Source: Thiomicrorhabdus sp. Milos-T2 (GTDB taxonomy: Bacteria > Pseudomonadota > Gammaproteobacteria > Thiomicrospirales > Thiomicrospiraceae). Taken from it: a DNA stretch of 64,000 bases. Where the stretch lies: assembly GCF_000702325.1 (NCBI RefSeq), contig NZ_KL370891.1, forward strand, positions 1,262,917-1,326,916. The letters run 5' to 3'. Within the stretch, counting starts at the first letter, position 1; each line of letters opens with the position of its first letter. Below the pieces are notes generated by a model. It worked only from the letters and a program-made list of their open reading frames with translations, made no database searches and had not been told where the DNA came from. Of the stretch, positions 19,070 to 28,848 are shown piece by piece. The position numbers and the translations under genes were made by a program.

Positions 19070-20830
19070 ATGATAAAACAGCCTAAAATTGTTCACAGAA
19101 CCCCTTCGCAAAATACCTTTAATGCTGCCAAAAAATTGGGTTTAAGTGACTTTCAAGCCCGATTAGTTGCCAATAGAACGGATGAAACTGAGCAACTTGA
19201 AGAAATTATTTTTCCAAAATTAAAACACATCCAGCACCCTTCTGCTTTAAAAAATATTGAGCAAGCTTCAGAGATTATTGTTAATGCCATAAAAGGCAAT
19301 GGTGTCATAGTCCTGGCTACGGATTATGATACCGATGGCGTTACCTCAGCATGGGTTGCTACTACCGCACTATGTGAATATTTTGGTTTACCACAGTCTC
19401 GCATTGTTCATGTGATTGGCGACCGAAAAACAGGCTACGGAATTACTGATGATGTTGTTAAACGTATTCTCTCAATTAAGCAGCCCGTCGATTTGGTTAT
19501 TTCTGCTGACCAGGGCTCAAGTGATGAAGAGAGAATTGCTCAACTCAAAGCTCATGGAATTTCTGTTTGTGTCACAGATCACCATCAAATTCCAATAGCA
19601 GGTGTTCCTAAAAGTGCAATTTGTACCGTTAACCCTCAACAAACCGGTTGCGAATACGACAAAACCGTCGCGGGATGCTTTGTTATTTTCTTAGTGATGA
19701 CTCAGGTAAGACAAACCTTAATTCAACAAGGATTACTAGACAAAGAAAGCCCATCTTTAAAATACCTAGCACTTAACGTAGCCTTAGGCACAGTCGCAGA
19801 CAGCGTAAGCCTAAAAAGCCCTAACAACCGAGCGATTGTGCATGCCGGTTTACAATTAATTAATCTGTTTCAATCACCTGCTTGGCAGGCATTACGTCAG
19901 TTAAATGATAACCAAGGTTTACCTTTTGACGCTGAGTTTTTAGGCTTTCAGGTTGCCACCAGAATTAATGCCGCTAGTCGTGTCAGTGACGTAACCACAG
20001 CGTATAAATTTCTAACAGCTTCAAATGTTCATCAAGCTATGAATTATTTAGATCAACTCGATGCTGACAATCAAAATCGTAGATCACAACAAGAAGTGAT
20101 GCTAAAGCAAGCTCACCAACAAGCCAAAGAACGATATACAGATACAACCTACTCAATGACCTTAAAAATGGACGGTAATGCAGGAATTCAAGGTATTATC
20201 GCATCACGTATAGGCGAACAATATGGCGTGCCTACTGTGGCAATGACAGACCTTGAAGATGGAAATTTAGCCGGTAGCGCACGTGGAATTGTGCCAAACA
20301 TAGATTTACGTGAAGCGTTTCAATGGATGTCTGAACAAAAAACCGATCTCTTTATCTCCATGGGAGGACACAAAGGCGCTGCTGGCTGCATGATTCCTAT
20401 TGCGTTTTATGATGAATTTAGTGATTTATTTGAACAAGCGATTAAAAAGCAATTAGGTGATTCTGCTCCTATTCCTATTATTGAAACCGATGGCGAATTA
20501 GATGACTGGCTATTAACACCGCAATTAATTGAAGAGGTTAATGCCTTAGAACCCTATGGTAGAGAATGGCCTAAACCTTTGTTTTCAGGAAATTTTACGA
20601 TTGTACAATTAAGAGAAGTTGGTCAAACCAAAACCCACCTTTCATGTAAATTACGTACTCAAAGCGGTAAAATCATTCAAGCTATCTACTTCAATGCCAA
20701 ACAGCATCAAGATGACCCAACCCTATTCAGTCCTGGGGACTGGGTGCAAGGTGTCTATAAACCAAGCATAAACCATTTTGGCGGACGTACAAGCCTACAG
20801 CTTCAGTTGCAGTCGTTGCAGCAAGCTTAA
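19070..20830 (+). CDS. RecJ-like DHH-family single-strand exonuclease
   Basis: A 586-residue DHH/DHHA1 phosphoesterase of the RecJ group. Motif I is ATDYDTDGVTS (Asp85, Asp87, Asp89), motif II is in VISADQGSSD, motif III is VTDHHQIP, and motif IV is in NVALGTVADSVSL; the DHHA1 motif SMGGHKGAAGC is near residue 440. An OB-like C-terminal domain follows. It would degrade single-stranded DNA 5' to 3', or act on short oligonucleotides. The motif I residues differ from canonical RecJ (DYDADG) and the gene is not next to dsbC or prfB, so it may be a paralogue; the main recJ could be elsewhere. Confidence 0.8.
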   Translation: MIKQPKIVHRTPSQNTFNAAKKLGLSDFQARLVANRTDETEQLEEIIFPKLKHIQHPSALKNIEQASEIIVNAIKGNGVIVLATDYDTDGVTSAWVATTALCEYFGLPQSRIVHVIGDRKTGYGITDDVVKRILSIKQPVDLVISADQGSSDEERIAQLKAHGISVCVTDHHQIPIAGVPKSAICTVNPQQTGCEYDKTVAGCFVIFLVMTQVRQTLIQQGLLDKESPSLKYLALNVALGTVADSVSLKSPNNRAIVHAGLQLINLFQSPAWQALRQLNDNQGLPFDAEFLGFQVATRINAASRVSDVTTAYKFLTASNVHQAMNYLDQLDADNQNRRSQQEVMLKQAHQQAKERYTDTTYSMTLKMDGNAGIQGIIASRIGEQYGVPTVAMTDLEDGNLAGSARGIVPNIDLREAFQWMSEQKTDLFISMGGHKGAAGCMIPIAFYDEFSDLFEQAIKKQLGDSAPIPIIETDGELDDWLLTPQLIEEVNALEPYGREWPKPLFSGNFTIVQLREVGQTKTHLSCKLRTQSGKIIQAIYFNAKQHQDDPTLFSPGDWVQGVYKPSINHFGGRTSLQLQLQSLQQA

Positions 20831-21023
20831 GCATTTGTCATAAGTACCGCAAATAACATTCTATCTTCATACTTGACCTTTATGCTTATTGATAAAATTA
20901 CTAACTATTTAGATTCTTTAAATAAGAATAGTTATGCAATAGAATCCTAGAGCTTTAATTAAGCTTCAATAATTCTCGGTAAGCTTTTTTCGGCATGATT
21001 GTCGCCATATTTCTGGAAATATT

Positions 21024-21884
21024 ATGAAAACCTATTTAGATTGCTACCCTTGCCTTATGAGGCAAGCACTTCAAGCTTCTCGTTTCGCAAACCTAAGTGA
21101 ATCTGCTCAACAATCGATACTAAAATCGGTTATGGAGTCACTTTCTGAGCTACCTGAAGGTACTAGCCCACCCGTCATCGCCCAACTCATACATCGAATC
21201 GTTCGTGCTGAGTCTGGTCATAACGATCCATACCGAGCGGTCAAAATAACCAGTACTCAAAATGCCTTAAATTTGTATGATCGATTACGCATCCAAATTG
21301 ATGAGGCGATTGATCCGATTGACCTCGCAATAAGGTTAAGTATCGCTGGTAATATTATTGATTTTGGTATCTCAGACCACTATGACCTCGAAGACAGTAT
21401 TCATCGTGTTATGACTAAACCATTGGCTGTGAACGATATAGAAAACCTGAAAACTCGATTAAAAACCATTAAATCGTTGCTCTATTTAGGTGATAACAGT
21501 GGGGAAACTGTCTTTGATCGACTTTTGATTGAAACCTTGGTTAAGCACTACCAACTTCCTGTCACCTATGTCGTTAGAGGCTCTGCAACTATTAATGACG
21601 TTACATACCTAGAGGCAACTGAAGCTGGCTTAGATAAGGTATGTTCCGAAATCATTGATAATGGATCAGATGCACCAGGCACACTACTTGATGATTGTTC
21701 AAGTGATTTCGTAACACGTTTTAAACACGCTGAATTAATTATCGCTAAAGGGCAAGGGAACTTTGAAAGCTTGAGTGAGGTTGACGCACCGTTGTTCTTT
21801 TTGCTACAAGCAAAATGTAATGTTATAGCCAATGAGTTAGGGGTCCAAGAGTTTGACTTAATCGTCAAGGGACCAAAGGGTTAG
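21024..21884 (+). CDS. DUF89/ARMT1-like damage-control phosphatase
   Basis: A 286-residue protein of the DUF89 family, prokaryotic subgroup with the N-terminal DCYPCLMRQAL (Cys7 and Cys10). Metal-site motifs are visible: YLGDNSGETVFDRLL with Asp and Asn, VRGSATINDVTYLEA, and IAKGQGNFESL. The family hydrolyses damaged sugar phosphates or related metabolites with a divalent metal. The substrate here is unknown. It converges on an MBL-fold hydrolase gene with a 102-bp gap that has no clear terminator. The 193 bp upstream contain a possible promoter but no other feature. Confidence 0.85.
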   Translation: MKTYLDCYPCLMRQALQASRFANLSESAQQSILKSVMESLSELPEGTSPPVIAQLIHRIVRAESGHNDPYRAVKITSTQNALNLYDRLRIQIDEAIDPIDLAIRLSIAGNIIDFGISDHYDLEDSIHRVMTKPLAVNDIENLKTRLKTIKSLLYLGDNSGETVFDRLLIETLVKHYQLPVTYVVRGSATINDVTYLEATEAGLDKVCSEIIDNGSDAPGTLLDDCSSDFVTRFKHAELIIAKGQGNFESLSEVDAPLFFLLQAKCNVIANELGVQEFDLIVKGPKG

Positions 21885-21986
21885 CTGGAGAGTCTTGTTT
21901 TTAAAACGCTTGATAGCAAGCGCTTTAAATTCATTTTAAATTCACGTTAAACTCATATAGGTCAATTTTTAAATCATTTAGCAGTA

Positions 21987-22823
21987 TTAGAATTCAAGTA
22001 CTGACCCAACCTGAAAGACAAATGCCTGTTGAGGAAAACGGGTTAAAAATCGTGCAGAAACTGGCAGACCTGTACAGTGTGAAAAGCCAATTTTTGGCAT
22101 TTTTTTCACTCTTTCTTCAGTTGCCATTAACCTTGGTTCAGATGCTTTAGCCAAATGGGTTCCCCCCATCATTGCGTATATTTCGTCATTTGGAAATTTC
22201 ATTTCAATTTGGTTTAAGGTATTTATTACACCAGCATGGCAACACCCTAATAATACAACCAAGCCTTTTGAAGTTTTAACAACTAGACTCATATCATCCT
22301 TAAGCGGGTCTTTTACCAGAGCACTACAACTTGGTGATGTACAGACTTTTAAACGCTCATCCCCTTCATTTTCCAAAAGCTCTAATCTTGGGATTTCTCC
22401 TGTTGTGTAAACTGCATCTGTAACTTGGATGACTTCAGATTCAAGGTGCCATGTGACATTAACCAAAGACTCTTTAGAAAACGGCATATCAACTGGTTTT
22501 AGTGACCCATCAGGACGTTCACTAAAACGTTGATTGAAAATATCAGGATGACCATATATAGGTCTAGGGCCGATTAACTCTATAAGCGACTTTAACCCGC
22601 CTGTATGGTCGTAATGTCCGTGACTTAACACAATATTGGTAATACGGTTTGGGTCAATACTTAGCTCTTGCATGTTGTGTAACAACACATCGCCAGATTG
22701 ACCCGTATCAAACAGTGTGACATTACTGTCTTCTTCAATTAACACAGACATACCATGCTCTCCCCAATAACGGGAACTTAAAGCCACTGAGTTTTCGACG
22801 AGGCAGGTAATTTTTATAGACAT
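21987..22823 (-). CDS. MBL-fold metallohydrolase
   Basis: A 278-residue metallo-beta-lactamase-fold protein. The metal motif is LSHGHYDHTGGL (His68, His70, Asp72, His73), with FDTGQSGD upstream, GCCHAGVINT for a further His, and GGTH near residue 222. The overall pattern matches the group annotated as 7,8-dihydropterin-6-yl-methyl-aminobenzene phosphate synthase relatives, but that activity is archaeal and should not be transferred. CTSPSCSAL and the two CC/C positions give it more cysteine than usual. The neighbour DUF89 gene is convergent, so the pair is not an operon. Confidence 0.82.
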   Translation of the reverse strand: MSIKITCLVENSVALSSRYWGEHGMSVLIEEDSNVTLFDTGQSGDVLLHNMQELSIDPNRITNIVLSHGHYDHTGGLKSLIELIGPRPIYGHPDIFNQRFSERPDGSLKPVDMPFSKESLVNVTWHLESEVIQVTDAVYTTGEIPRLELLENEGDERLKVCTSPSCSALVKDPLKDDMSLVVKTSKGLVVLLGCCHAGVINTLNQIEMKFPNDEIYAMMGGTHLAKASEPRLMATEERVKKMPKIGFSHCTGLPVSARFLTRFPQQAFVFQVGSVLEF

Positions 22824-22948
22824 AATAGACGCCTTATAGCAGTTTGATGTTGCAGAATGTTTGACTGATTAAGCTTGCCCTCGCCCCACAACCAAACGCC
22901 ATTAATACCTGGTACCTAATATTGTGTCGCTCGTCATTCAGATCATCA

Positions 22949-24424
22949 CTAAGCTAAAAAATTAAGAATTTCTTTTTCAATATCTACTTTATTGATTACT
23001 ATTGGTTGTGCTATAGGTTTATCAAACAGCCCTGCAATTTGAGCAGGCATTGCCACATTCGCATTATCAGCAATCATCTGTAAAGCATCAATGTCTTTTT
23101 CCACTGTTTTACCGGTTAATGCGTAAGAAATAACCGGTGAAAATTTTGTCCACTCAGCCGTTGCATAAGCAATTGTTTTAATGGTTTTATCTTTACGACA
23201 AGTGTCGTAAGCCTTAAAACAGGTTGCTGTATGTGGACACATTAAATACCCTACAGAAAATGCCTGTTTGATATAGTCTAAGCCTTCTTCATCAGTACAA
23301 AAATCGGCCGCAAAAATGGACTGAACTTGAGCTAACTCTTCTGGAGTTAATTTATAAAATTTATCACTATCCAATTTTAGCATTAACTCTTTAGTTCGCT
23401 CTGCACCAAACAAATCAAACAAAATACGTTCAATATTGGAAGACTTTAAAATATCCATAGCGGGTGCAATGGTGGGAATAACAGAAGCATCACGTAAGTC
23501 GTATTCACCCGTGTTAATAAATTTAGTTAATACATTATTATTATTGGAAGCGATGTGAATTTGCTTAACTGGTAAGCCCATTTTATAAGCGTAATAACCC
23601 CCTAAAGCGTTACCAAAGTTTCCACTAGGAACATTTAAATAAACCTTATCTCCTAAAGCAATGGCTTCTTGGCGGACTAAATCTAAATAGCTGTAGACAT
23701 GGTAAATAGTTTGAAAGATGATACGCCCAAAGTTCACCGAATTTGCAGCTGACAAAGATATATTGTGCTCTTTTAAAGAAGCTTCAAAGGCCGGTGAGGT
23801 TAACAACATTTTGAGTGCTGACTGCGCATCATCAAAATCACCGTGAATACCAATAACTTTTAAATTTTTGGCATCTTCGGTCACCATCTGTAAACGTTGT
23901 ACATCCGAAGTTCCACCGTCTGGATATAAACAAGCTACTTGTACATTTGTTTGATCTTTAAATGTATCTAAAGCCGCTGGCCCCGTGTCTCCACTCGTTG
24001 CCGCTAAAATGAGATATTTTTCATTACGTTGTTCTGCAATAGCGGATAAAACCGAACCAAAAGGTTGTAAGGCCATATCTTTAAAAGCGCGTGTTGGCCC
24101 ATGAAATAATTCACTAACATATAAATCATCGTAGACTTTAACCAAAGGAACCGGTTGTTTTGGGTCATCAAAATGATCATACAGGCTTAAGGCTTTATCA
24201 ATAATTGCCTCATCAATATCGACTTCAAAAAGCGATAAGATTGATTTAGCGACCGTTTTGTAATCTGAATCAATATGAGATTTAATGAAAACTTCGTCAA
24301 AAATGGGAAGACTCTCTGGTGAGTAAATACCACCAAATGAGGACATTGGGCTTAAGATAGCCTGGGCAAAAGTGATTGAAGCAGGTCTTTGACCATCATT
24401 ACCACGTGTTTCAATAAAATTCAT
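22949..24424 (-). CDS. thrC: Threonine synthase ThrC
   Basis: A 491-residue PLP enzyme converting O-phosphohomoserine to threonine. The PLP lysine lies in LFHGPTRAFKDMALQ (Lys115); LAATSGDTGPAAL and the phosphate loop in NVPSGNFGNALGGYYAYKMGLP are also typical. The length fits the long bacterial class. It is in the same orientation as hom, but separated from it by the RpfE-like gene and by a 464-bp gap containing an inverted-repeat element. So hom and thrC are unlikely to share one transcript. No leader peptide or attenuator rich in Thr codons is seen upstream. Confidence 0.97.
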   Translation of the reverse strand: MNFIETRGNDGQRPASITFAQAILSPMSSFGGIYSPESLPIFDEVFIKSHIDSDYKTVAKSILSLFEVDIDEAIIDKALSLYDHFDDPKQPVPLVKVYDDLYVSELFHGPTRAFKDMALQPFGSVLSAIAEQRNEKYLILAATSGDTGPAALDTFKDQTNVQVACLYPDGGTSDVQRLQMVTEDAKNLKVIGIHGDFDDAQSALKMLLTSPAFEASLKEHNISLSAANSVNFGRIIFQTIYHVYSYLDLVRQEAIALGDKVYLNVPSGNFGNALGGYYAYKMGLPVKQIHIASNNNNVLTKFINTGEYDLRDASVIPTIAPAMDILKSSNIERILFDLFGAERTKELMLKLDSDKFYKLTPEELAQVQSIFAADFCTDEEGLDYIKQAFSVGYLMCPHTATCFKAYDTCRKDKTIKTIAYATAEWTKFSPVISYALTGKTVEKDIDALQMIADNANVAMPAQIAGLFDKPIAQPIVINKVDIEKEILNFLA

Positions 24425-24578
24425 AACAAACCTATTTATTTGATTTTGAGACTATTTCACCTGTCACTGACAAAAGTAAAAAAATCTCGTTAATTTAATT
24501 AGCGAGAATTATACAGAAATATGCGCTAAATTTTAGGGGTATCCATATTTTGTGGTTGATTATCCAGTATTGTAAAAA

Positions 24579-24788
24579 TTAACCATGAAGACACAGAGGC
24601 ACGAAGATAAAAAAATAAATAAAAACTATTAGAAAATCATAGTCTAACAAACTTAAGTCATACCTATAAGCTCTGCATTTGTAAAGTTTAAAACCCATTA
24701 ATTTATTACGTTTAGTTTGGTTATTCGTTAAATTTAAGCTGGTATTAAATATTAGAAATCTTCATGCTTTCGTGTCTTCGTGGTTAAA
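24579..24788. repeat. Inverted-repeat element with ACCACGAAGACAC ends
   Basis: A roughly 210-bp A+T-rich segment in the 464-bp gap between the RpfE-like gene and thrC. Its left end, TTAACCATGAAGACACAGAG, and right end, TTCGTGTCTTCGTGGTTAA, are imperfect inverted copies extending about 30 bp. No coding frame is present. It looks like a non-autonomous element of a different family from the GAGACC repeats. Only one copy occurs in the window. Confidence 0.6.
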
Positions 24789-24888
24789 AGATTTATTTGA
24801 TCAATCATAAAAACATATACCCAATTTTAGTTGATTGTGTCTCTTTTGCTTAGCTCTAAAAAGAGATTTAATACTTCGTGCAAACAGA

Positions 24889-25932
24889 CTAAACCTGACT
24901 AAGCGATTTTTTTAGACGCCAAAATCGTTTGAGATTAGAAGGCTTAATGTGACTACGATAAGTTTGTCCTAAATCTAACAGTAAAGAATCAATATTACCT
25001 GACTTGACTGCGTTTAATAATGGAGCAAACCAATCCACTTCTAACTGCTTCAAAAGCGTAATCCAATCCTCTAACTGTAATGAATCTAAGTCGTCAGAAG
25101 TACTATTTAAGCTAATGAAATGCTTGTTTATTTTTAAATCATTATTCGACTGAATTTGCTTTAACCAGGCCTGGTAGTTTGCAGGTTCTGAAAATGACAA
25201 TGAACCTGTTTGCTTAGCCATTCCTGACAAATAGACATTTTGAGAATAAATAGCGGCATCAGTTCTGCGTAAAACCTGACTAGAATCGATTTTACCCTCT
25301 CCCCATATCCATACACTGTTAATTTCAGGCCATCCTTTTTCACGGCGTTTTTCATTAATAGGATGAGTATAGAATAGCATTTGCGTTTCATTAATTAATT
25401 GACGCCAATACTGAGAGGCATTGCCCTTTGGATAGTGTTCATTCACTGACTGATAAGCAAGTTTTTCTATATAGGTTGTTTGAATATCAACCGGTTGTTT
25501 TATCGAAAGGTACCAGCGAGTTGCCGTTGCCCAAATTAACTCCACTTTATCTTCTGCAAAATGTTCATTAAACGCGGTAATTAACGATTTTGATTCATCA
25601 TCCGTAATTTGCAAGGTATTTCCAGGTATAAGCACTAATGTATCTCTATCAGGAACCATCTGCACAGGGTCAACACTTAACCAAAATAGTGATTCATCAT
25701 AATCCTTTATTTCAACGCCAGCTTTGGTTGCCGCAATTGAAAGACAACTAGGTTGGTGAAACAAAAAACTCGCTTGCTCGTAAAAATTTTGCGGTTTAAC
25801 GGCAAATCTATCCGCCTTAGCTAGTAACGTTTGTAAACCTGGTAGAGATAATACTTTTAAAGCTGACTGAGCCTCTTTTACTCTTAAATGATTAAGTAAA
25901 TCTGGAATCCATAATGTAACGGCGTGTGACAA
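24889..25932 (-). CDS. RpfE-type protein related to cofactor-independent phosphoglycerate mutase annotation
   Basis: A 347-residue protein matching proteins annotated as RpfE-type regulators or apgM-like in beta- and gammaproteobacteria. It has LWIPDLLNHL at the start, ATRWYLSIKQP, a central QLINETQMLFYTHPINEKRREKG and the hallmark NSVWIWGEGK. No phosphoglycerate mutase metal motifs are visible, so an enzyme role is doubtful. I start it at TTG 25932, since AGGAG lies 8 bases upstream and the longer frame from 25983 would run through the hom terminator. It holds a palindrome copy at 25164. Function is not known. Confidence 0.65.
   Translation of the reverse strand: MSHAVTLWIPDLLNHLRVKEAQSALKVLSLPGLQTLLAKADRFAVKPQNFYEQASFLFHQPSCLSIAATKAGVEIKDYDESLFWLSVDPVQMVPDRDTLVLIPGNTLQITDDESKSLITAFNEHFAEDKVELIWATATRWYLSIKQPVDIQTTYIEKLAYQSVNEHYPKGNASQYWRQLINETQMLFYTHPINEKRREKGWPEINSVWIWGEGKIDSSQVLRRTDAAIYSQNVYLSGMAKQTGSLSFSEPANYQAWLKQIQSNNDLKINKHFISLNSTSDDLDSLQLEDWITLLKQLEVDWFAPLLNAVKSGNIDSLLLDLGQTYRSHIKPSNLKRFWRLKKSLSQV
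25164..25175. repeat. ACCAGGCCTGGT palindrome, copy 3
   Basis: Perfect copy inside the RpfE-like gene, read as Tyr-Gln-Ala-Trp on the minus strand. Confidence 0.9.
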
Positions 25933-25946
25933 ATTAAAAACTCCTA

Positions 25947-25972
25947 TAAAAAAGTCGGGCATGCCCGACTTT
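25947..25972 (-). terminator. Intrinsic terminator of hom
   Basis: AAAGTCGGGCATGCCCGACTTT at 25951-25972 is a perfect palindrome; on the minus strand it is followed by a run of six T. It lies 42 bp past the hom stop and just upstream of the AGGAG site of the RpfE-like gene. Confidence 0.88.
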
Positions 25973-26013
25973 GAGAAAATCAACTATGAAGCTAAAGCAA
26001 AAACATGACTTGA

Positions 26014-27324
26014 TTAGCTTAGCGTCTCAATACGTATACGCATAATATCAGCATCAATCGCCTCTAATTTAGCTAGAGATTCTAGGGCTTCATTAATACG
26101 AATCTCTTTCACTTGGTTGGTAATAATCACTAAGGTTGCATCATCAGTATTATTATCACAAGGTTCTTGATGAATATTTTCCATACTAATATCAGATTCA
26201 GCAAACACGGCTGATACAGTAGCCAGAACGCCTTTTTGATCTTTTACCAAGCAACGAATGTAATAACTCGTTGAAATTTCATCAATTGAAACAACAGGAG
26301 CTGATTCAAGCTCGTCAGCAGCAAACCCTAATGCAGGGACTTGATCTGCGGCAGGTTGGTCTTTCCAACGAATAATATCAATAATATCTGCTACCACTGA
26401 ACTTGCTGTAGGCCCAGCTCCTGCTCCAGAGCCATAATACATAGTTGGCCCCACGTGATCACCTTTAGCCATCACAGCGTTCATAACACCATTTACATTA
26501 GCAATTAACACATCACTTGGAACTAAAGTTGGATGAACTCTTAATGAATAACCACTCTCAGCTCGACTTGCAACCCCTAAGTGTTTAATTTCATAACCTA
26601 ACTGCTGGGCAAAACGAATATCATCAGCAGTCACTCTACTGATTCCTTCGGTATAAACTTTATTAAATTGAAGCTCAATACCAAAAGCAATTGAAGCAAG
26701 AATGGTTAATTTATGAGCGGCATCAATCCCTTCTACATCAAAAGTAGGATCAGCTTCTGCATAACCGAGTTCTTGAGCAACTTTTAAGACCTTAGCAAAG
26801 TCAGCGCCCGGCTTTTTCATCTCGGTAAGAATATAATTGCCTGTACCATTAATAATTCCGGCAACCCACTCAATTTTATTAGCGGCTAGACCTTCACGCA
26901 TTGCTTTAATAACAGGAATACCGCCAGCGACAGCTGCTTCATAATTAACAATCACATTATTCTCTTTAGCTAGCGCAAAGAGTTCATTACCATGTTCTGC
27001 AATTAAAGCTTTGTTAGCGGTAACAATGTGCTTACCATTCTTAATCGCCGTTTCTAAAAATTCTTTGGCAAGGCCTGTTCCACCCATTAATTCAACAACG
27101 ATATCAACATCAGGGTGATTAACAACATCAAAAGTTTGATCGGTTAACGTAATGCCAGCTGTATCAACATTGCGAGGACGATTTAAATCTCTAACGGCAA
27201 TAATCGCAACTTCAATCGACTGACCAAGACGACGTTGGATTTCAGGCAAAGTGTTTTGCAGAATATCAACCGTTCCGCCACCTACAGTTCCTAATCCTAA
27301 TAGCCCGATTTTGATTGTTTTCAT
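26014..27324 (-). CDS. hom: Homoserine dehydrogenase Hom
   Basis: A 436-residue NAD(P)-dependent homoserine dehydrogenase of the monofunctional type with a C-terminal ACT domain. The Rossmann motif GLLGLGTVGGGT is at about 7-18; VTANKALIAEHG follows; the substrate-site segment GGIPVIKAMREGLAANKIEWVAGIINGTGNYIL is about 137-168; and FAEAD-like catalytic GYAEADPTFDVEGIDAAHKL is clear. The ACT domain (YYIRCLVKDQKGVLATVSAVF, about 355-430) suggests threonine feedback. It is downstream of alaC (61 bp), followed by its own terminator. No aspartokinase is fused. Confidence 0.97.
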   Translation of the reverse strand: MKTIKIGLLGLGTVGGGTVDILQNTLPEIQRRLGQSIEVAIIAVRDLNRPRNVDTAGITLTDQTFDVVNHPDVDIVVELMGGTGLAKEFLETAIKNGKHIVTANKALIAEHGNELFALAKENNVIVNYEAAVAGGIPVIKAMREGLAANKIEWVAGIINGTGNYILTEMKKPGADFAKVLKVAQELGYAEADPTFDVEGIDAAHKLTILASIAFGIELQFNKVYTEGISRVTADDIRFAQQLGYEIKHLGVASRAESGYSLRVHPTLVPSDVLIANVNGVMNAVMAKGDHVGPTMYYGSGAGAGPTASSVVADIIDIIRWKDQPAADQVPALGFAADELESAPVVSIDEISTSYYIRCLVKDQKGVLATVSAVFAESDISMENIHQEPCDNNTDDATLVIITNQVKEIRINEALESLAKLEAIDADIMRIRIETLS

Positions 27325-27385
27325 TCTTTTTTCCTATTGTTGCGATTATTTAAGTCACTCTAACGACAAAGTTCTCAGTGTATTT

Positions 27386-28582
27386 TTAGTCTTGTTTGAT
27401 TAAACCATCTTTACGGAACATATCGCGAATTCCACGAATGGCTTGACGTGTTCTGTGTTCATTCTCAATTAAACCAAAGCGTACATGGTCATCACCATAA
27501 TCACCGAATCCAATTCCAGGTGAAACGGCTACCTTGGCTTCTGATAGTAATTTTTTAGAAAATTCAATTGACCCCATTGCTTTGTATTCTTCAGGAATCG
27601 GAGCCCAAACAAACATTGTGGCTTTAGGTGGCTCAACATTCCATCCAATAGCATTTAACCCCTGACATAAAACGTCTCGACGAAGTTTATACATATCTGA
27701 AATTTCTTGAACGCACTCTTGTGGCCCTTCTAAAGCAGCAATAGCTGCCACTTGAATAGGCGTAAAGGTACCGTAATCTAAATATGATTTCATGCGCTTT
27801 AATGCATTAACTAATGTAGGGTTTCCAACCATAAAGCCAACACGCCAGCCAGGCATATTATAGCTTTTAGAAAGCGTATAGAACTCAACAGCAATATCTT
27901 TTGCTCCTTCAACCTGCAAAATAGACGGTGCTTGATAACCATCAAAAACAATATCCGCATAAGCTAAGTCATGAATAACCCAGATATTATGCTCTTTAGC
28001 AATTGCCACTACCTTCTCAAAGAACTCTAAATCTACCGTTTGGGTAGTTGGGTTTCCTGGAAAATTTAAAACCAACATCTTTGGTTTTGGCCATGAGTCT
28101 TTTATCGCTTTTTCTAATTCGTCAAAGAAACAAGTATCAGGAGTCATTTTAACGTGACGAATATCAGCACCCGCAATAACAAACCCATAAGGATGAATTG
28201 GGTAAGCTGGATTAGGCACAAGAACCGTATCACCTTTATCTACCGTTGCTAACGCTAAGTGTGCTAGACCTTCTTTTGAACCAATCGTAACCACCGCTTC
28301 AGTTTCATAATCTAACGCAACATCAAACTTAGTTTTATACCAATTACAAATTGCTTTACGAAGACGAGGGATACCCTGCGAGACAGAATAACGGTGCGTA
28401 CCTTCTCTTTGAACAACCTCAATTAACTTATCAACGATATGTTTCGGTGTATCTTGGTCTGGATTTCCCATTCCAAAATCAATAATATCCTCACCTTTGC
28501 GTCTGGCTTCAGCTTTAAGTTCACCAACAATATTAAAAACATAGGGAGGAAGTCTGTTTATTCTTTGAAAATCGTCTGACAC
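27386..28582 (-). CDS. alaC: Alanine transaminase AlaC
   Basis: A 398-residue fold-type I aminotransferase of the AlaC (YfdZ) group: [36 protein letters not shown] at the N-terminus (split here for length: the GMGNPD is about 37-42), [23 protein letters not shown] for the cofactor Asn, [12 protein letters not shown], and the PLP lysine in [15 protein letters not shown] at about 233. Main reaction would be pyruvate plus glutamate to alanine plus 2-oxoglutarate. It lies directly upstream of hom in the same direction; the pairing alaC-hom-thrC is frequent in proteobacteria. It is divergent from the Mth938-domain gene across a 266-bp region. Confidence 0.94.
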   Translation of the reverse strand: MSDDFQRINRLPPYVFNIVGELKAEARRKGEDIIDFGMGNPDQDTPKHIVDKLIEVVQREGTHRYSVSQGIPRLRKAICNWYKTKFDVALDYETEAVVTIGSKEGLAHLALATVDKGDTVLVPNPAYPIHPYGFVIAGADIRHVKMTPDTCFFDELEKAIKDSWPKPKMLVLNFPGNPTTQTVDLEFFEKVVAIAKEHNIWVIHDLAYADIVFDGYQAPSILQVEGAKDIAVEFYTLSKSYNMPGWRVGFMVGNPTLVNALKRMKSYLDYGTFTPIQVAAIAALEGPQECVQEISDMYKLRRDVLCQGLNAIGWNVEPPKATMFVWAPIPEEYKAMGSIEFSKKLLSEAKVAVSPGIGFGDYGDDHVRFGLIENEHRTRQAIRGIRDMFRKDGLIKQD

Positions 28583-28848
28583 GAAAGTACACCTTCTATC
28601 ACGGGGATCTCAGGTTCGGAAACTGTTGATTTTTATGCCAAAATCACACGAATTAATAAACCAAATCGTGCTTGGCTTTACGTTTCTGAGAGAGAAAATA
28701 AATAAAGGAATAATGATACAGCATCATAAATTTTCGTCAATTGAAAATAACGCTTAAATCACGCTTTTTAGGGAATTATACTGCTACATTAACAATACAA
28801 TTTACTATAATGACTAACTGACTTACCTATTAACTCTGAGAATTAATT

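Noticed and set aside
27325..27385. Leader-peptide attenuator for hom/thrC
   Set aside because: No Thr/Ile-rich short frame or paired hairpins were seen before hom, alaC or thrC.
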